64,000 bases of DNA from Kordia sp. SMS9 (GTDB lineage Bacteria; Bacteroidota; Bacteroidia; Flavobacteriales; Flavobacteriaceae). A program made the position numbers and the translations under genes. Below the pieces are notes generated by a model. It searched no databases and was not told the origin of the DNA. It saw only the letters and a program-made list of their open reading frames with translations. The stretch spans positions 4,674,001 through 4,738,000 of the forward strand of contig NZ_CP031153.1 in the NCBI RefSeq assembly GCF_003352465.1. Direction: 5' to 3'. Of the stretch, positions 1 to 8,958 are shown in pieces; position 1 is the first letter of the stretch; each line of letters begins with the position of its first letter.

Positions 1-2
1 AA

Positions 3-374
3 ATACGAGAAAAAATAAAGAAATTAAGAATTGCGTTTTTTACAGAAAATCTGGATTTAACTGAAGAAGAAGCGCAACAGTTTTGGCCTGTGTACAATGC
101 TTATGACGATATTAATCACAAACTACGCATACAAGAATTGAATCGAATTAAAAGAAATATCAAGTCTAATGAAAACATGTCAGAAACTGAAGCTACTACG
201 ATTTTAGATCGAATACAAACTATTGAAAGTCAAGTGTATGAAAACGGCGTGAATTTAATTAAAAAGCTACGTGAATTTCTACCTGCGATCAAAATTATTA
301 AATTGAAAAAAGCGGAGCGTGACTTTAATAAAAATTTAATGAAACAGTTTCGTAATAGACGCAGAAAAAATTGA
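3..374 (+). CDS. Spy/LTXXQ-like 'sensor of ECF-type sigma factor' protein, 5' truncated by window edge
   Basis: The reading frame is open to the left edge, so the true start and signal peptide lie outside the window; a GTG at 90 is internal. The visible part (about 123 residues) is a charged, all-helical protein. It has the pattern ENLDLTEEEAQQFWPVYN near its beginning, then a basic helix, an acidic helix ending in an IESQVYE-like segment, and a C-terminal LKKAERDF helix. This is the pattern of the small periplasmic proteins that Bacteroidota annotations call sensors of ECF-type sigma factor, related to Spy/CpxP chaperones. These are normally encoded beside an ECF sigma gene, which would be to the left. 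Family assignment is from pattern recognition; the function is inferred. Confidence 0.7.
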   Translation: MREKIKKLRIAFFTENLDLTEEEAQQFWPVYNAYDDINHKLRIQELNRIKRNIKSNENMSETEATTILDRIQTIESQVYENGVNLIKKLREFLPAIKIIKLKKAERDFNKNLMKQFRNRRRKN

Positions 375-430
375 TCAATGTCCTAAAAAACCTAGAATAG
401 TAATATTCAAAACCCAAGCATTGATTAAGA

Positions 431-470
431 AAAGAGCAATTCCCTCAAAAAGAACTGCTCTTTTTGTTTT
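431..470 (+). terminator. Rho-independent terminator after the Spy-like gene
   Basis: AAAGAGCA (431-438) pairs with TGCTCTTT (456-463) across a 17-nt loop and is followed by a T-rich run to 470. It sits about 55 nt behind the stop of the Spy-like gene. Confidence 0.6.
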
Positions 471-499
471 TAAACCTTTTTTACAAAATAGAGTCTAAC

Positions 500-620
500 T
501 ACTACTACCAATTTACTAGTAAATTGGTATAAATAGCAGTCATAAGTGATGAAATATCACTGTTTATAATTTTTGGTGATTGGTTGAAAGGAGTGTTGAA
601 AAACGCTCCTTTTTTTATTT
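500..620 (+). ncRNA. Candidate small RNA: three consecutive hairpins ending in a terminator
   Basis: No coding frame is present between 375 and 740. Instead there are three successive hairpins. A perfect 22-bp palindrome lies at 507-528 (ACCAATTTAC on one side). A 6-bp stem AGTGAT/ATCACT lies at 545-561. An 11-bp stem with one G-U pair and a GAAA tetraloop lies at 587-612 and is followed by T7. The last is a textbook Rho-independent terminator, yet a terminator already lies at 431-470, so something is probably transcribed between them. A small RNA is my inference; no clear TAnnTTTG promoter box was found upstream. Confidence 0.3.
587..620 (+). terminator. Strong Rho-independent terminator with GAAA tetraloop
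   Basis: AAAGGAGTGTT (587-597) pairs with AACGCTCCTTT (602-612) around a GAAA loop, followed by a T-rich run. It either ends a short untranslated RNA or is a second terminator for the upstream gene. Confidence 0.65.
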
Positions 621-740
621 TTTAGAGCAACTTTAAAAAAATACTCACCAATAAGTATTTTTATTTTAAAATATGATTTGTAGCTTTAGCTGTAATTAAG
701 TGATTGAAAATAGTCACATAATTGTCTTAAAAATTACACC

Positions 741-3700
741 ATGAGCACTACAAAAGCAGATCAATTGGGTTCAGTTGAACAATCTGAACAAAAAAACACG
801 CCAAAATTTCACGTCATTCTATTCATCATATTGACACTATTGATGATTGTTTGCGGAAAAATGTTTCATATTTACGATTGGATAGCACATCCGCAGTTTA
901 CCGAAGAAGGCGTCAAAAGTTCTTGGTTTTTTAAGCATACGAGCTTGTATCAAGAAATTATTTTCATTGCATTCTTCATTTTTGATTTTGTGTGGGCTTT
1001 CCTCCTTTTTTATATTACTGGCAAGTATATTCACAAAAAAGCTACGGAACATAATGTCAAAATTATTTTCAAAATATTTCTCGTATTAGCAAGTCTAGCA
1101 TACACGTTTGATTGTACCGAAAACTTTTACTATTTGTGGAATAAAGAATACCCAAAAACCATTGTCAGTATTAAAATTGGGTTTTATTCCGTTACGTTTC
1201 TGCTAGTGTTGTTGACTTGGATTCGTTTTTCGTTACGCGATCGTTTGGTGCTTTTAAAAGAATTTATGTATTCTTCATGGATCAGCTTATTATTCTTATT
1301 CATCATAGGACTTACCTTGCCCAAAGCGCCACAACTCAACTCCATCATTGTGGATTTGTATTACCATCCTTTTTGGTTTGTTTTTGTACTACTTTTAGGA
1401 TTTGCACCTATTTATTGCATTGTATTGTCACATTATCCAAATTATTTTTTACTCTCTAAATCGAATCGAAAGTTTCAAGATAAAGATTGGAAAATGTATC
1501 GCATCTTTAGCATTTTTGGCATTGTTTGGTATAAAAATAAAGCTGGAAACAGTACACCCGAAAGTGTTGCGTATGAAAGTGAATTGAGTTTTTTACGTCG
1601 TGTTATTGGCGTATTTTTTTATGCAGCCATCTTTTATATGATTGCTTATACTGCAGATACCAACTTTGGTTTTGGAGTAGAACTCAGCGGATTTGTGCCT
1701 TTATTGTTAGTCAGTTTGATTGTTTGGTTGTATGTGTTGAAAAAACAAAAAGACAAATGGCGTTTGTATTATGCCAATGGTTTGCGGGAAGCGAACGAAT
1801 CGGCGCGTGATTTGTATTTTGCAGGTGAAGAAGGAAAAAAACTCAACAATCCGATACGAACGTATGTAATTTTTGTCATCGTCACAATATTAGCGCATTT
1901 TGCATTGTTCATTTTATTGTTTTGGTTTACATATCCTTTTAATTATACAACGGTAATTTTGAGTTTATTATGTATTTCGCTTCAAGCGATTACTTATACG
2001 TATTACCGAACGTTCCGAACCTTGTTTAAATACGCCTTTTTTGATGCAGACAATGAAGCTGTAATTAACAGTTTTCCGTTGATGAATGATGAAAATGATC
2101 CACGCACACGAGCAGAAAAAAAGCAAGCGATCATTAGTATGTTTGAAGGGAATAACTATTTCGGACAAACGCCTTTTTTCAAAAAACTGGCAACACTCAG
2201 AATCAAGAATTTCAGTTTAGGCGCCGTGAGCAATAGTATTATCTTCCTCAAAGTAATTTCCTATTTTGGTGCTGCAAATTTGTTGTTTTTCTTGGCGATT
2301 AATTTTGTCCCACAAGTTGCCTTACACATCAATGGAATTATCATTATTGTGTCTGCTTTTTTCTTGTTATACGGAATCATTGTGATCATTTTGAAGCATT
2401 TTATGTATTATAATTTATCAGAAGATGATTTTGCTAAAACCCAAAAATCCAATTTCCGATTTACGGTGTACGGCGTGTTGTTAGCCATGATATTATTGAA
2501 CTATTTATCACGTCATAATGAAAGTACCGCCAATAACTTGTTTGAGTTGGCAAAGATTGAAGAAACGATTACCCCAGAAACCATCAATCTGGAAAAATAC
2601 ATTCAAAACCTGCCCAACAAACGGTATTATATTGGTTGTTATGGTGGCGGAATGAAAGCAAATGCGTGGACAATGACGGTATTGAACGCATTAGACAAAG
2701 ACGGAACATTGTATGATAAAACAGTGTGTTTATCAGGCGCATCAGGTGGAACCATCGGTTTGATAAATTATTCAGCAATCAAACATCAAAATGATGATGC
2801 CCAATTTCGCGATTCTATTATTCGGAAAATTGGCACGGAAAATATACTGTCGATGGATTTAGCGCATTTGCTCGGTCGCGATTGGTTTACACACATGTTT
2901 TTACCGATAAATTTGATTGGAAAAGACCGTTCTACAGCCGCCATGTATACGTATGCTAAGTATGTAAATCATGAGCTTACCCAAAAGGAGTTTGACTCTA
3001 CTTCGTACCGACAGTTTTGGTACAATATGTACAAAAGAAAGGAACGTTTCCCGATTTTGATAAGTAACACCACAAATATTAAAGGACGACAAGGAATGGC
3101 AGTTTCGATTCCTGTGAAAAATAATCACGCGAAAGCAGCCTTGTATTTAGGCGCCAACGATATTTTGGAATTGGGCAACAATCAAACCTTGAGTTTTTAC
3201 AATGCCGCTTCTACCACAAACCGTTTTCCGTTGATCAGTCCAGCCGCAACAATTGAAGGTGAAGGACAATATAATGATGGTGGAATTTATGAAAATTCAG
3301 GATTATTGTCTGCGTACAAATTGTATGAAGCGATCAACGAATTAGATGCGAATGCTAAAAATAAAGAGACTGTTTTTATCAATATTATCAATGATAAATC
3401 AGCCTATGTAAAATCAGTTATGGATGCTGTTATGGAAGATTGCAATGGCGGCGTTATCAACAAATCCAATGAATTTTCTGCAATTTTAAATTCAGTCGCA
3501 GCTACCGAAATGTTTCCAGGCTACATTAAAGATAAATTGAATTTCCTTGCAGCGAAACATGATAATTTTACCTTTGAAAATATCTATTTACCACATAAAT
3601 TCGATTTGGATGATGTACGCGCCATTTACGGACAAAAGATAAAAGATACTGCATGTGTCGTGGAAATTGCCAAGATTATTCAAGAAAATAATGATGATAT

Positions 3701-3848
3701 TTGGGACTTAATGAAAGGTGGTTCTAAAGAAACATTTACGATTATTGAACCAGAAATGAGTCGCGTGATGGCGATTCCAGCGTTTAATTTTATGCAGTAT
3801 ATGTTGAAACATGAACGTGTGGAAAAAGTGTTAAACATGTTACACTAA
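741..3848 (+). CDS. Large membrane protein with C-terminal patatin-like phospholipase domain
   Basis: The protein has 1035 residues. Roughly the first 600 contain many hydrophobic segments (clusters near 25-45, 75-95, 110-130, 150-170, 185-240, 290-345, 380-430 and 505-600), so this half is polytopic. The C-terminal 400 residues are a patatin-like lipase: the oxyanion loop GGGMK lies near 635, the nucleophile elbow GASGG has Ser668, and the catalytic Asp is in NDGGIYE at Asp846. The catalytic side is presumably an acyl hydrolase acting on membrane lipids. The fusion to such a long membrane region is unusual, since most bacterial patatins are 250-750 residues and soluble or outer-membrane bound. 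The gene stands alone, converging with the minus-strand gene at 3853. The lipase call is solid; the substrate is unknown. Confidence 0.85.
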   Translation: MSTTKADQLGSVEQSEQKNTPKFHVILFIILTLLMIVCGKMFHIYDWIAHPQFTEEGVKSSWFFKHTSLYQEIIFIAFFIFDFVWAFLLFYITGKYIHKKATEHNVKIIFKIFLVLASLAYTFDCTENFYYLWNKEYPKTIVSIKIGFYSVTFLLVLLTWIRFSLRDRLVLLKEFMYSSWISLLFLFIIGLTLPKAPQLNSIIVDLYYHPFWFVFVLLLGFAPIYCIVLSHYPNYFLLSKSNRKFQDKDWKMYRIFSIFGIVWYKNKAGNSTPESVAYESELSFLRRVIGVFFYAAIFYMIAYTADTNFGFGVELSGFVPLLLVSLIVWLYVLKKQKDKWRLYYANGLREANESARDLYFAGEEGKKLNNPIRTYVIFVIVTILAHFALFILLFWFTYPFNYTTVILSLLCISLQAITYTYYRTFRTLFKYAFFDADNEAVINSFPLMNDENDPRTRAEKKQAIISMFEGNNYFGQTPFFKKLATLRIKNFSLGAVSNSIIFLKVISYFGAANLLFFLAINFVPQVALHINGIIIIVSAFFLLYGIIVIILKHFMYYNLSEDDFAKTQKSNFRFTVYGVLLAMILLNYLSRHNESTANNLFELAKIEETITPETINLEKYIQNLPNKRYYIGCYGGGMKANAWTMTVLNALDKDGTLYDKTVCLSGASGGTIGLINYSAIKHQNDDAQFRDSIIRKIGTENILSMDLAHLLGRDWFTHMFLPINLIGKDRSTAAMYTYAKYVNHELTQKEFDSTSYRQFWYNMYKRKERFPILISNTTNIKGRQGMAVSIPVKNNHAKAALYLGANDILELGNNQTLSFYNAASTTNRFPLISPAATIEGEGQYNDGGIYENSGLLSAYKLYEAINELDANAKNKETVFINIINDKSAYVKSVMDAVMEDCNGGVINKSNEFSAILNSVAATEMFPGYIKDKLNFLAAKHDNFTFENIYLPHKFDLDDVRAIYGQKIKDTACVVEIAKIIQENNDDIWDLMKGGSKETFTIIEPEMSRVMAIPAFNFMQYMLKHERVEKVLNMLH

Positions 3849-3852
3849 CATT

Positions 3853-4911
3853 TTATTGAAACAACAACTTCGCAATCCTATTTTTCCCAGCCGCATACGC
3901 TGTAGAATCGTTGATGAATTTGAGAGTGTAAAAACCTTCGTCAGAAAGATGTTTCCAAGTGTTTCCTGCGTCGTTGGAATAGTCGATTCCTTTGAAACCA
4001 ACCGCAACCAATGCTTTTGCATCGCTGTTTGGAACGTATTGCACACAGCTTCGATACCCTGGATGTTGGTTTTCGGCAACCAATTGCCATGTTTTGCCGC
4101 CGTCAGACGTTCGGATTTTGTTGGCTTCCTTGATGTCTGCTTTGCTGTAATCGCCACCAATGGCAAATCCGTTGTTGGCATCGTAAAAGTCGATAGAATA
4201 CATTCCTGTCGTTTCTATTCCTTGTACAATAGGCGTTTCAAATACTGTCCACGTGTTGCCTTTATCTGCCGAATATAAAATTCTGCTCGCTTTTCCGCCT
4301 GTGGCAATCCAAGTTTCGTCACCAACAATGGCAATGTTGGTATTGCTTGCTGCAAAAGCAGCTTCTCCTTCTTTTGCTTTGGGCAATTCCTCGCAGGAAA
4401 CTTTCCGCCATGTATTTCCACCATCGCGTGTAATGATGATGCTGATACAATCGTCTGTGGGATCGCCCATCGCAATTCCTTCTTTTGCATTCCAAAAAGC
4501 AATGGCATCATAAAATACTTTATCGTGTGTTTCTTTGTAGACCAACTCCACTTTTCCGTCTTTCGAAATTTTATATAACAATGCCGGATTCACAATACTG
4601 ATTCCAAACGTAGTATTATTGACATGCGCTACGGCACGAAAACTCACGTTCAGTGAATCTGGAACTTTTCCTTTGAGCAGGTTTGTATGCTGATTGGTTT
4701 TTGCATTATAGTGTCCAATAGTTGTGTTGTTTCCGCCGTATACCAAATTATTTTCAGGTGTAATCGCTATGGCGCGAATGCTCACAGAATCGTTGAATAT
4801 TGGCGTAATTTCTACTGTGGAAAATGTTTTTTGAGGTGACTTTTTCTCTTTTTGCGTTTCTTCACAAGAAAAAAATAAAAATAGTATACATATCGATAAC
4901 ATAGAACGCAT
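3853..4911 (-). CDS. Lipoprotein with BNR/Asp-box repeats (YCF48-like beta-propeller), often annotated oxidoreductase
   Basis: The protein has 352 residues. The N-terminus is a lipoprotein signal with lipobox LFFSC, acylated Cys16. At least four Asp-box motifs (S/T-x-D-x-G-x-T-W) are visible: TRDGGNTWRKV, SADKGNTWTVF, TSDGGKTWQLV and SNDAGNTWKHL. These mark a beta-propeller like the YCF48/HCF136 photosystem assembly factors and sialidases. No sialidase catalytic arginine set is evident, so I do not call an enzyme; flavobacterial homologues are often labelled 'oxidoreductase' without proof. The gene starts 2 nt after the stop of the membrane protein gene at 4914-5927, so the two are very likely cotranscribed and may form a complex at the membrane. 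Confidence 0.75.
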   Translation of the reverse strand: MRSMLSICILFLFFSCEETQKEKKSPQKTFSTVEITPIFNDSVSIRAIAITPENNLVYGGNNTTIGHYNAKTNQHTNLLKGKVPDSLNVSFRAVAHVNNTTFGISIVNPALLYKISKDGKVELVYKETHDKVFYDAIAFWNAKEGIAMGDPTDDCISIIITRDGGNTWRKVSCEELPKAKEGEAAFAASNTNIAIVGDETWIATGGKASRILYSADKGNTWTVFETPIVQGIETTGMYSIDFYDANNGFAIGGDYSKADIKEANKIRTSDGGKTWQLVAENQHPGYRSCVQYVPNSDAKALVAVGFKGIDYSNDAGNTWKHLSDEGFYTLKFINDSTAYAAGKNRIAKLLFQ

Positions 4912-4913
4912 AG

Positions 4914-5927
4914 TTAGGCTTTTTTAGAAGAAATGAACGATTTACCCACCGCACGAATAGAAATGACATTGAGTGGAAATTCCATAAATACATGCACAAA
5001 ACTGAGGAATAAAAGCAAGGTAAATCCAATTTTATAGTTGTACATATACAACGCCACAGAACCAATCCACATTATGAATATGGTTAAGGAACGTTTTTGT
5101 GTGAGCTTTTTGTGCCAACCAATCACGGAAGTTTTAGAGAACCAATTTAGGTAATGATACGTGTAGGCAAATGCAATAAAGATTTGAATTTTTATGAACA
5201 GTTTCCCTTCAAACGCAAATACATTTCCATCGGTCATGCCAATTGCTTGCGAAATTTTAGCATTTAAAATGTACAAACTATTGTCTTCATAAATCATTTT
5301 TGTGTCTGTTCCTAAGATATAATCAAAAGGATTCACCGTGAGAAAAATGATCAAAAACGGAATGAAAAACATCAAAATAATATTGAAATACCCTATTCTG
5401 CTCTTCGATTTTAAATTTCCATACCACATAAACATAATCGTGAATATATAGACATGAATAACCGTTGGAAGAAAAACACCTACTAACAAATGATATAAAG
5501 GTACAAAGTGAAATAATGCTGCCAAGATGCAGCCGACAGTCAGTGCAATATATTGTTGTTTTTTAGTTTTAAAAACGGTAAATGCAACCGCTGCCAAGAT
5601 TGCTAGAAATAAGCAACTGTTAAAGTATGCAGGAAGTGTGTTGGTAAATAGCAACACGATTTCAGAAGTTGCATAACTTTCAGGCACAAAAACACGTATA
5701 AATGGCGGAAGTGACACTAGAAAAGCTGCAATGACGATGAGATAAATCCAAAGTTTGCTGGCAATAAAATAGTTTTTATCACGAATCCAATTGATTTCTG
5801 TTAAGTAATGTAACGGTCCCAAAACCGCATACGCAAAGAGAAACAATTCAAAAGGCAAATAATAAGCAAACAGAAAGGATATGATTATCAATCCTGTATT
5901 GAGAAGATCTATGTTTCCTGTTTTCAT
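4914..5927 (-). CDS. Polytopic membrane protein of unknown function with conserved-looking histidines
   Basis: The protein has 337 residues with about nine or ten hydrophobic helices and short loops. Histidines are concentrated in or at the ends of helices: PLHYLTEINW, LFHFVPLYHLLVG, VIHVYIF, YTYHYLNW and FVHVFMEFP. This arrangement recalls membrane di-iron or heme proteins, and some flavobacterial relatives are labelled beta-carotene dioxygenase-like (Brp/Blh), but I cannot confirm the Brp/Blh signature, so the function is open. It is the first gene of a pair with the Asp-box lipoprotein. A promoter should lie in 5928-6057, but no clear -7 box was seen. Confidence 0.6.
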   Translation of the reverse strand: MKTGNIDLLNTGLIIISFLFAYYLPFELFLFAYAVLGPLHYLTEINWIRDKNYFIASKLWIYLIVIAAFLVSLPPFIRVFVPESYATSEIVLLFTNTLPAYFNSCLFLAILAAVAFTVFKTKKQQYIALTVGCILAALFHFVPLYHLLVGVFLPTVIHVYIFTIMFMWYGNLKSKSRIGYFNIILMFFIPFLIIFLTVNPFDYILGTDTKMIYEDNSLYILNAKISQAIGMTDGNVFAFEGKLFIKIQIFIAFAYTYHYLNWFSKTSVIGWHKKLTQKRSLTIFIMWIGSVALYMYNYKIGFTLLLFLSFVHVFMEFPLNVISIRAVGKSFISSKKA

Positions 5928-5993
5928 CTATTTGATATTTGGCGAATGATGTTTTGTACGTTCATAGCACATTTACATACGGACTAAAAATAG

Positions 5994-6022
5994 AAAAAGC
6001 TTCGTAGATTACGAAGCTTTTT
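5994..6022 (-). terminator. Rho-independent terminator of the T9SS adhesin gene
   Basis: A perfect 12-bp stem (AAAAAGCTTCGT with ACGAAGCTTTTT) with a 5-nt loop lies 36 nt behind the stop codon of the minus-strand gene at 6058. On the minus strand it ends in T5. Confidence 0.8.
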
Positions 6023-6057
6023 CCTTGTATTTTAAGAATTGATTCTTAGATACTATA

Positions 6058-8739
6058 TTATTCTATAATCATTTTCTTCGTAGCTACTTTTTTACCACCT
6101 ACATATAATGTGTAGTAGTACATACCAGAAGATAATGAGTTTGTGTTAATGTTTAATTCCTGATCTCCTTTTTGTGTTAATTCAACATTAGAAATTACTT
6201 GTCCTGCTGTATTCACAAATACAATAGCAGCATCACCTGTTAATTCTTGAGGAATGAAGTAACGGATAGAAGATGTATTGTTAAATGGATTTGGAATGTT
6301 TTGATATAAAATGGCACCACTTCTATTAGCATTGTTTGCAGGAACTACTGAAAGTGTTCCATCACATGCACATACTTCAATAGCATCTACTCTTGTGATT
6401 AAGTCATCAATTTGTGCTTGTTGTGCAATATTTTCTGCTTCTAAAGCTGATAAGATTGGAGATAAATCAACGTTTACTGAAGTTCCTCCTTCAATCGCAA
6501 CCGTTAATGTATTTCCAGACAACGTTGCAGATGTTAAGTTTTGATCATCTGTTCCTGTTCCGTCTGCAAGCGAAGCTAAATCAACACCGGTTCCTCCTGT
6601 AATATTTAAAGTTGTCCCAGATAATGATAAGTTTTGACTATCCGTGTTGTCTAAATATCCTGATAAATCTACTGTAGAAGCGTTTCCTGTAATGCTCAAT
6701 ATATCTGAAGCAACAGAAATTGCCTGTGCATCTGTACCTGTTCCGTCTTGTAATGGAGCTAAATCAACACCAGTTCCACCAGAAATATTTAACGTTGTGC
6801 CAGATAATGATAAATCTTGCTCATCTGTATTGTCTAAATACCCTGATAAATCAATCGTTGTCATTCCTCCAGAAATACTTAATACGTTTGCCGAAATTGC
6901 TAAATCTTGATTGTCTGTATTGTCTAAATATCCTGATAAATCTACGGTTCCAGCATCTCCTGTAATACTTAATATATCACTTGAAACAGAAATTGCTTGA
7001 CTATCAGTATTATCTAAATATGGAGATAAATCTACAGTTCCTGCATCTCCTGTAATGCTTAATACATCAGCAGCAACAGAAATTGCTTGTGCATCTGTAT
7101 TGTCTAAATATGGAGAAAGATCTACTGAGCCTCCATCTGTTAAGCTTAATGTATTTGTAACCAATGATAGATCTTGTGTATCGGTATCAGTGTCCATCAT
7201 TCCTTTCCACTGCGTTCCATCCCAATAGAATGAATTGTCAGTTTCGGAATCGTATACAACCATACCTTCGTCGGTTGCTCCTAATGAGCTTCCAAAAGCA
7301 GTACGTTCTGCGGTTGTCATACGGTTTAATTGTAAACCTTTAGTTGCGCCTGTTAAATCTAAAGAAGCATTTGCGTTTGGTGTATCTGTACCAATACCGA
7401 CACTTAATGGGTTTGTAACTCCACCAAGAACCATGGTATTATCATTTACGGCAGTTGCCGCATTACCAATAGCAACTGAATTTGTTCCTTGTACGTTTGC
7501 TGCATTACCAATAGCAATGTTATTTGTAGGATTTAAAGCACTTGGATCCGTAGAAGAAGCTTGATATCCCATAACAATAGCTCCATCATTTTGTGCAATT
7601 GTAGTAGAACCAATGGCAATGGCAAATTGATTGTCAATATCAACTGAACGACCAATACCAACGGCATCATTTTCTGCAACATTCACACGATCACCAATAC
7701 CAACTGAGTAATCGGCTAAGGTTCCCATATTTCCTAAATATCCCATCATAATAGAGTAATCTCCACGAATGTCATGATCAATACCTAAAGAAATTGAGTA
7801 CTGTCCATCTATGAAAGAGTAGTTACCAAATCCCATGACGTTGTTGTTACTTGCAGTAATGTCGTACCCAAAGAACATTGTATTTGAACGGTTTGTATTG
7901 TCAAAATCTGCTAACGATCCCATACCAACGTTATATTGTCCTTCACGGTTTGTAAAACCAGTAGAGAAACCTACATACGTGTTGTGGTTTGCGTTTGATG
8001 TATTATTTGTACGGTTGTTATCCCAACCAGCTTGTGCTCCAATGAATGTGTTATAATCTGCCCATTCTGTAGCAACACCCGCAGCGGCACCAACCATGGT
8101 GTTGTAAATACCGTCACCAATATCAATTGCAGCAGAATCTCCAACTCCTGTGTTGTGGTGACCGTCATCAACGTCACTCATAGATTCACTACCAATACCT
8201 GTATTTCGGTATCCTACATCAGAAGAAATACCTACTTCGTTACCAACAAATGTTTGTTTGTAACCAGTAGTGTTACTAAAACCTGCATCTTCTCCGATGA
8301 ATGTGTTTTCGTAACCAGTAGTGTTATTTGCTCCAGATTCTTCACCGACGAACGTGTTATCGTAACCAGTCGTATTGTTTTCTCCAGATTCCGCTCCGAT
8401 AAATGTGTTATCTCCACCAGTAGTGGTCAAACGACCTGCTTCGTATCCCATAAAGGTATTATCAAAACCTGTGGTATTTGAATATCCTGCTAGATACCCA
8501 ATAGCCACAAGCTCACTTGTAGTAACGCTTCGTCCTGCGCTGTATCCAAAAAGGGTAACTCTTGATCCGGAAGTGATAAAACTACCTGTACTATCTCCGT
8601 AAAATGTGTTGAAGTCTCCAGTAGTGATACTTACTCCGGAACCAGTACCCATAGTCTCATTGAGTGTTTGTGCTTGTAATCCTGTAATTCCTAATACACA
8701 CAGAATAAACACAACTACGAGGGGTAATTGTTTTCTCAT
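6058..8739 (-). CDS. T9SS-secreted repeat adhesin with YadA-head-like repeats and sorting domain
   Basis: The protein has 893 residues. Residues 1-24 are a signal peptide ending around LQAQ. Residues from about 75 to 300 carry a 14-15-residue repeat of the form NTTGYDNTFVGEESG, and around 400-445 there are YadA-head-type units (NSVAIGNAATAVNDN), both predicting a left-handed beta-roll. Then comes a VGIGTDTPNA...GLQLNRMT...YWDGTQWKGM module common in tail-fibre-like proteins. From about 515 to 765 there are eight copies of a 29-31-residue repeat with the pattern TDxQxLS...LSITGDAGTVDLSGYLDN. A short coiled coil (LEAENIAQQAQID) follows. The last 80 residues are a type A T9SS sorting domain beginning IPNPFNNTSS and ending KKMIIE. 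It is probably a surface adhesin or fibre. It is monocistronic. Confidence 0.85.
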   Translation of the reverse strand: MRKQLPLVVVFILCVLGITGLQAQTLNETMGTGSGVSITTGDFNTFYGDSTGSFITSGSRVTLFGYSAGRSVTTSELVAIGYLAGYSNTTGFDNTFMGYEAGRLTTTGGDNTFIGAESGENNTTGYDNTFVGEESGANNTTGYENTFIGEDAGFSNTTGYKQTFVGNEVGISSDVGYRNTGIGSESMSDVDDGHHNTGVGDSAAIDIGDGIYNTMVGAAAGVATEWADYNTFIGAQAGWDNNRTNNTSNANHNTYVGFSTGFTNREGQYNVGMGSLADFDNTNRSNTMFFGYDITASNNNVMGFGNYSFIDGQYSISLGIDHDIRGDYSIMMGYLGNMGTLADYSVGIGDRVNVAENDAVGIGRSVDIDNQFAIAIGSTTIAQNDGAIVMGYQASSTDPSALNPTNNIAIGNAANVQGTNSVAIGNAATAVNDNTMVLGGVTNPLSVGIGTDTPNANASLDLTGATKGLQLNRMTTAERTAFGSSLGATDEGMVVYDSETDNSFYWDGTQWKGMMDTDTDTQDLSLVTNTLSLTDGGSVDLSPYLDNTDAQAISVAADVLSITGDAGTVDLSPYLDNTDSQAISVSSDILSITGDAGTVDLSGYLDNTDNQDLAISANVLSISGGMTTIDLSGYLDNTDEQDLSLSGTTLNISGGTGVDLAPLQDGTGTDAQAISVASDILSITGNASTVDLSGYLDNTDSQNLSLSGTTLNITGGTGVDLASLADGTGTDDQNLTSATLSGNTLTVAIEGGTSVNVDLSPILSALEAENIAQQAQIDDLITRVDAIEVCACDGTLSVVPANNANRSGAILYQNIPNPFNNTSSIRYFIPQELTGDAAIVFVNTAGQVISNVELTQKGDQELNINTNSLSSGMYYYTLYVGGKKVATKKMIIE

Positions 8740-8777
8740 ATTAATTTGTTGTTAGTTTAATTTTATTATGGTTATTC

Positions 8778-8785
8778 CAAATATA
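8778..8785 (-). promoter_or_regulatory. Likely -7 box (TATATTTG) for the T9SS adhesin gene
   Basis: On the minus strand TATATTTG matches the Bacteroidota -7 consensus TAnnTTTG, 38 nt before the ATG at 8739. A TTTG lies 16 nt upstream, shorter than the usual 19-21 nt spacing. Confidence 0.45.
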
Positions 8786-8958
8786 GAAAATAATATTTTA
8801 ACAAACCATTCAAATATAATTAACTATCCTTTAAGAAATACCCGAGAATATACCTGTTTTCAAAAAAAATGTACAATTCGTAAACTTTTATTTATAAACG
8901 GTAGTTTTTAGATGTAATAATTCTGTTATATTGCAAGGAAAAATTAACCATACCATTT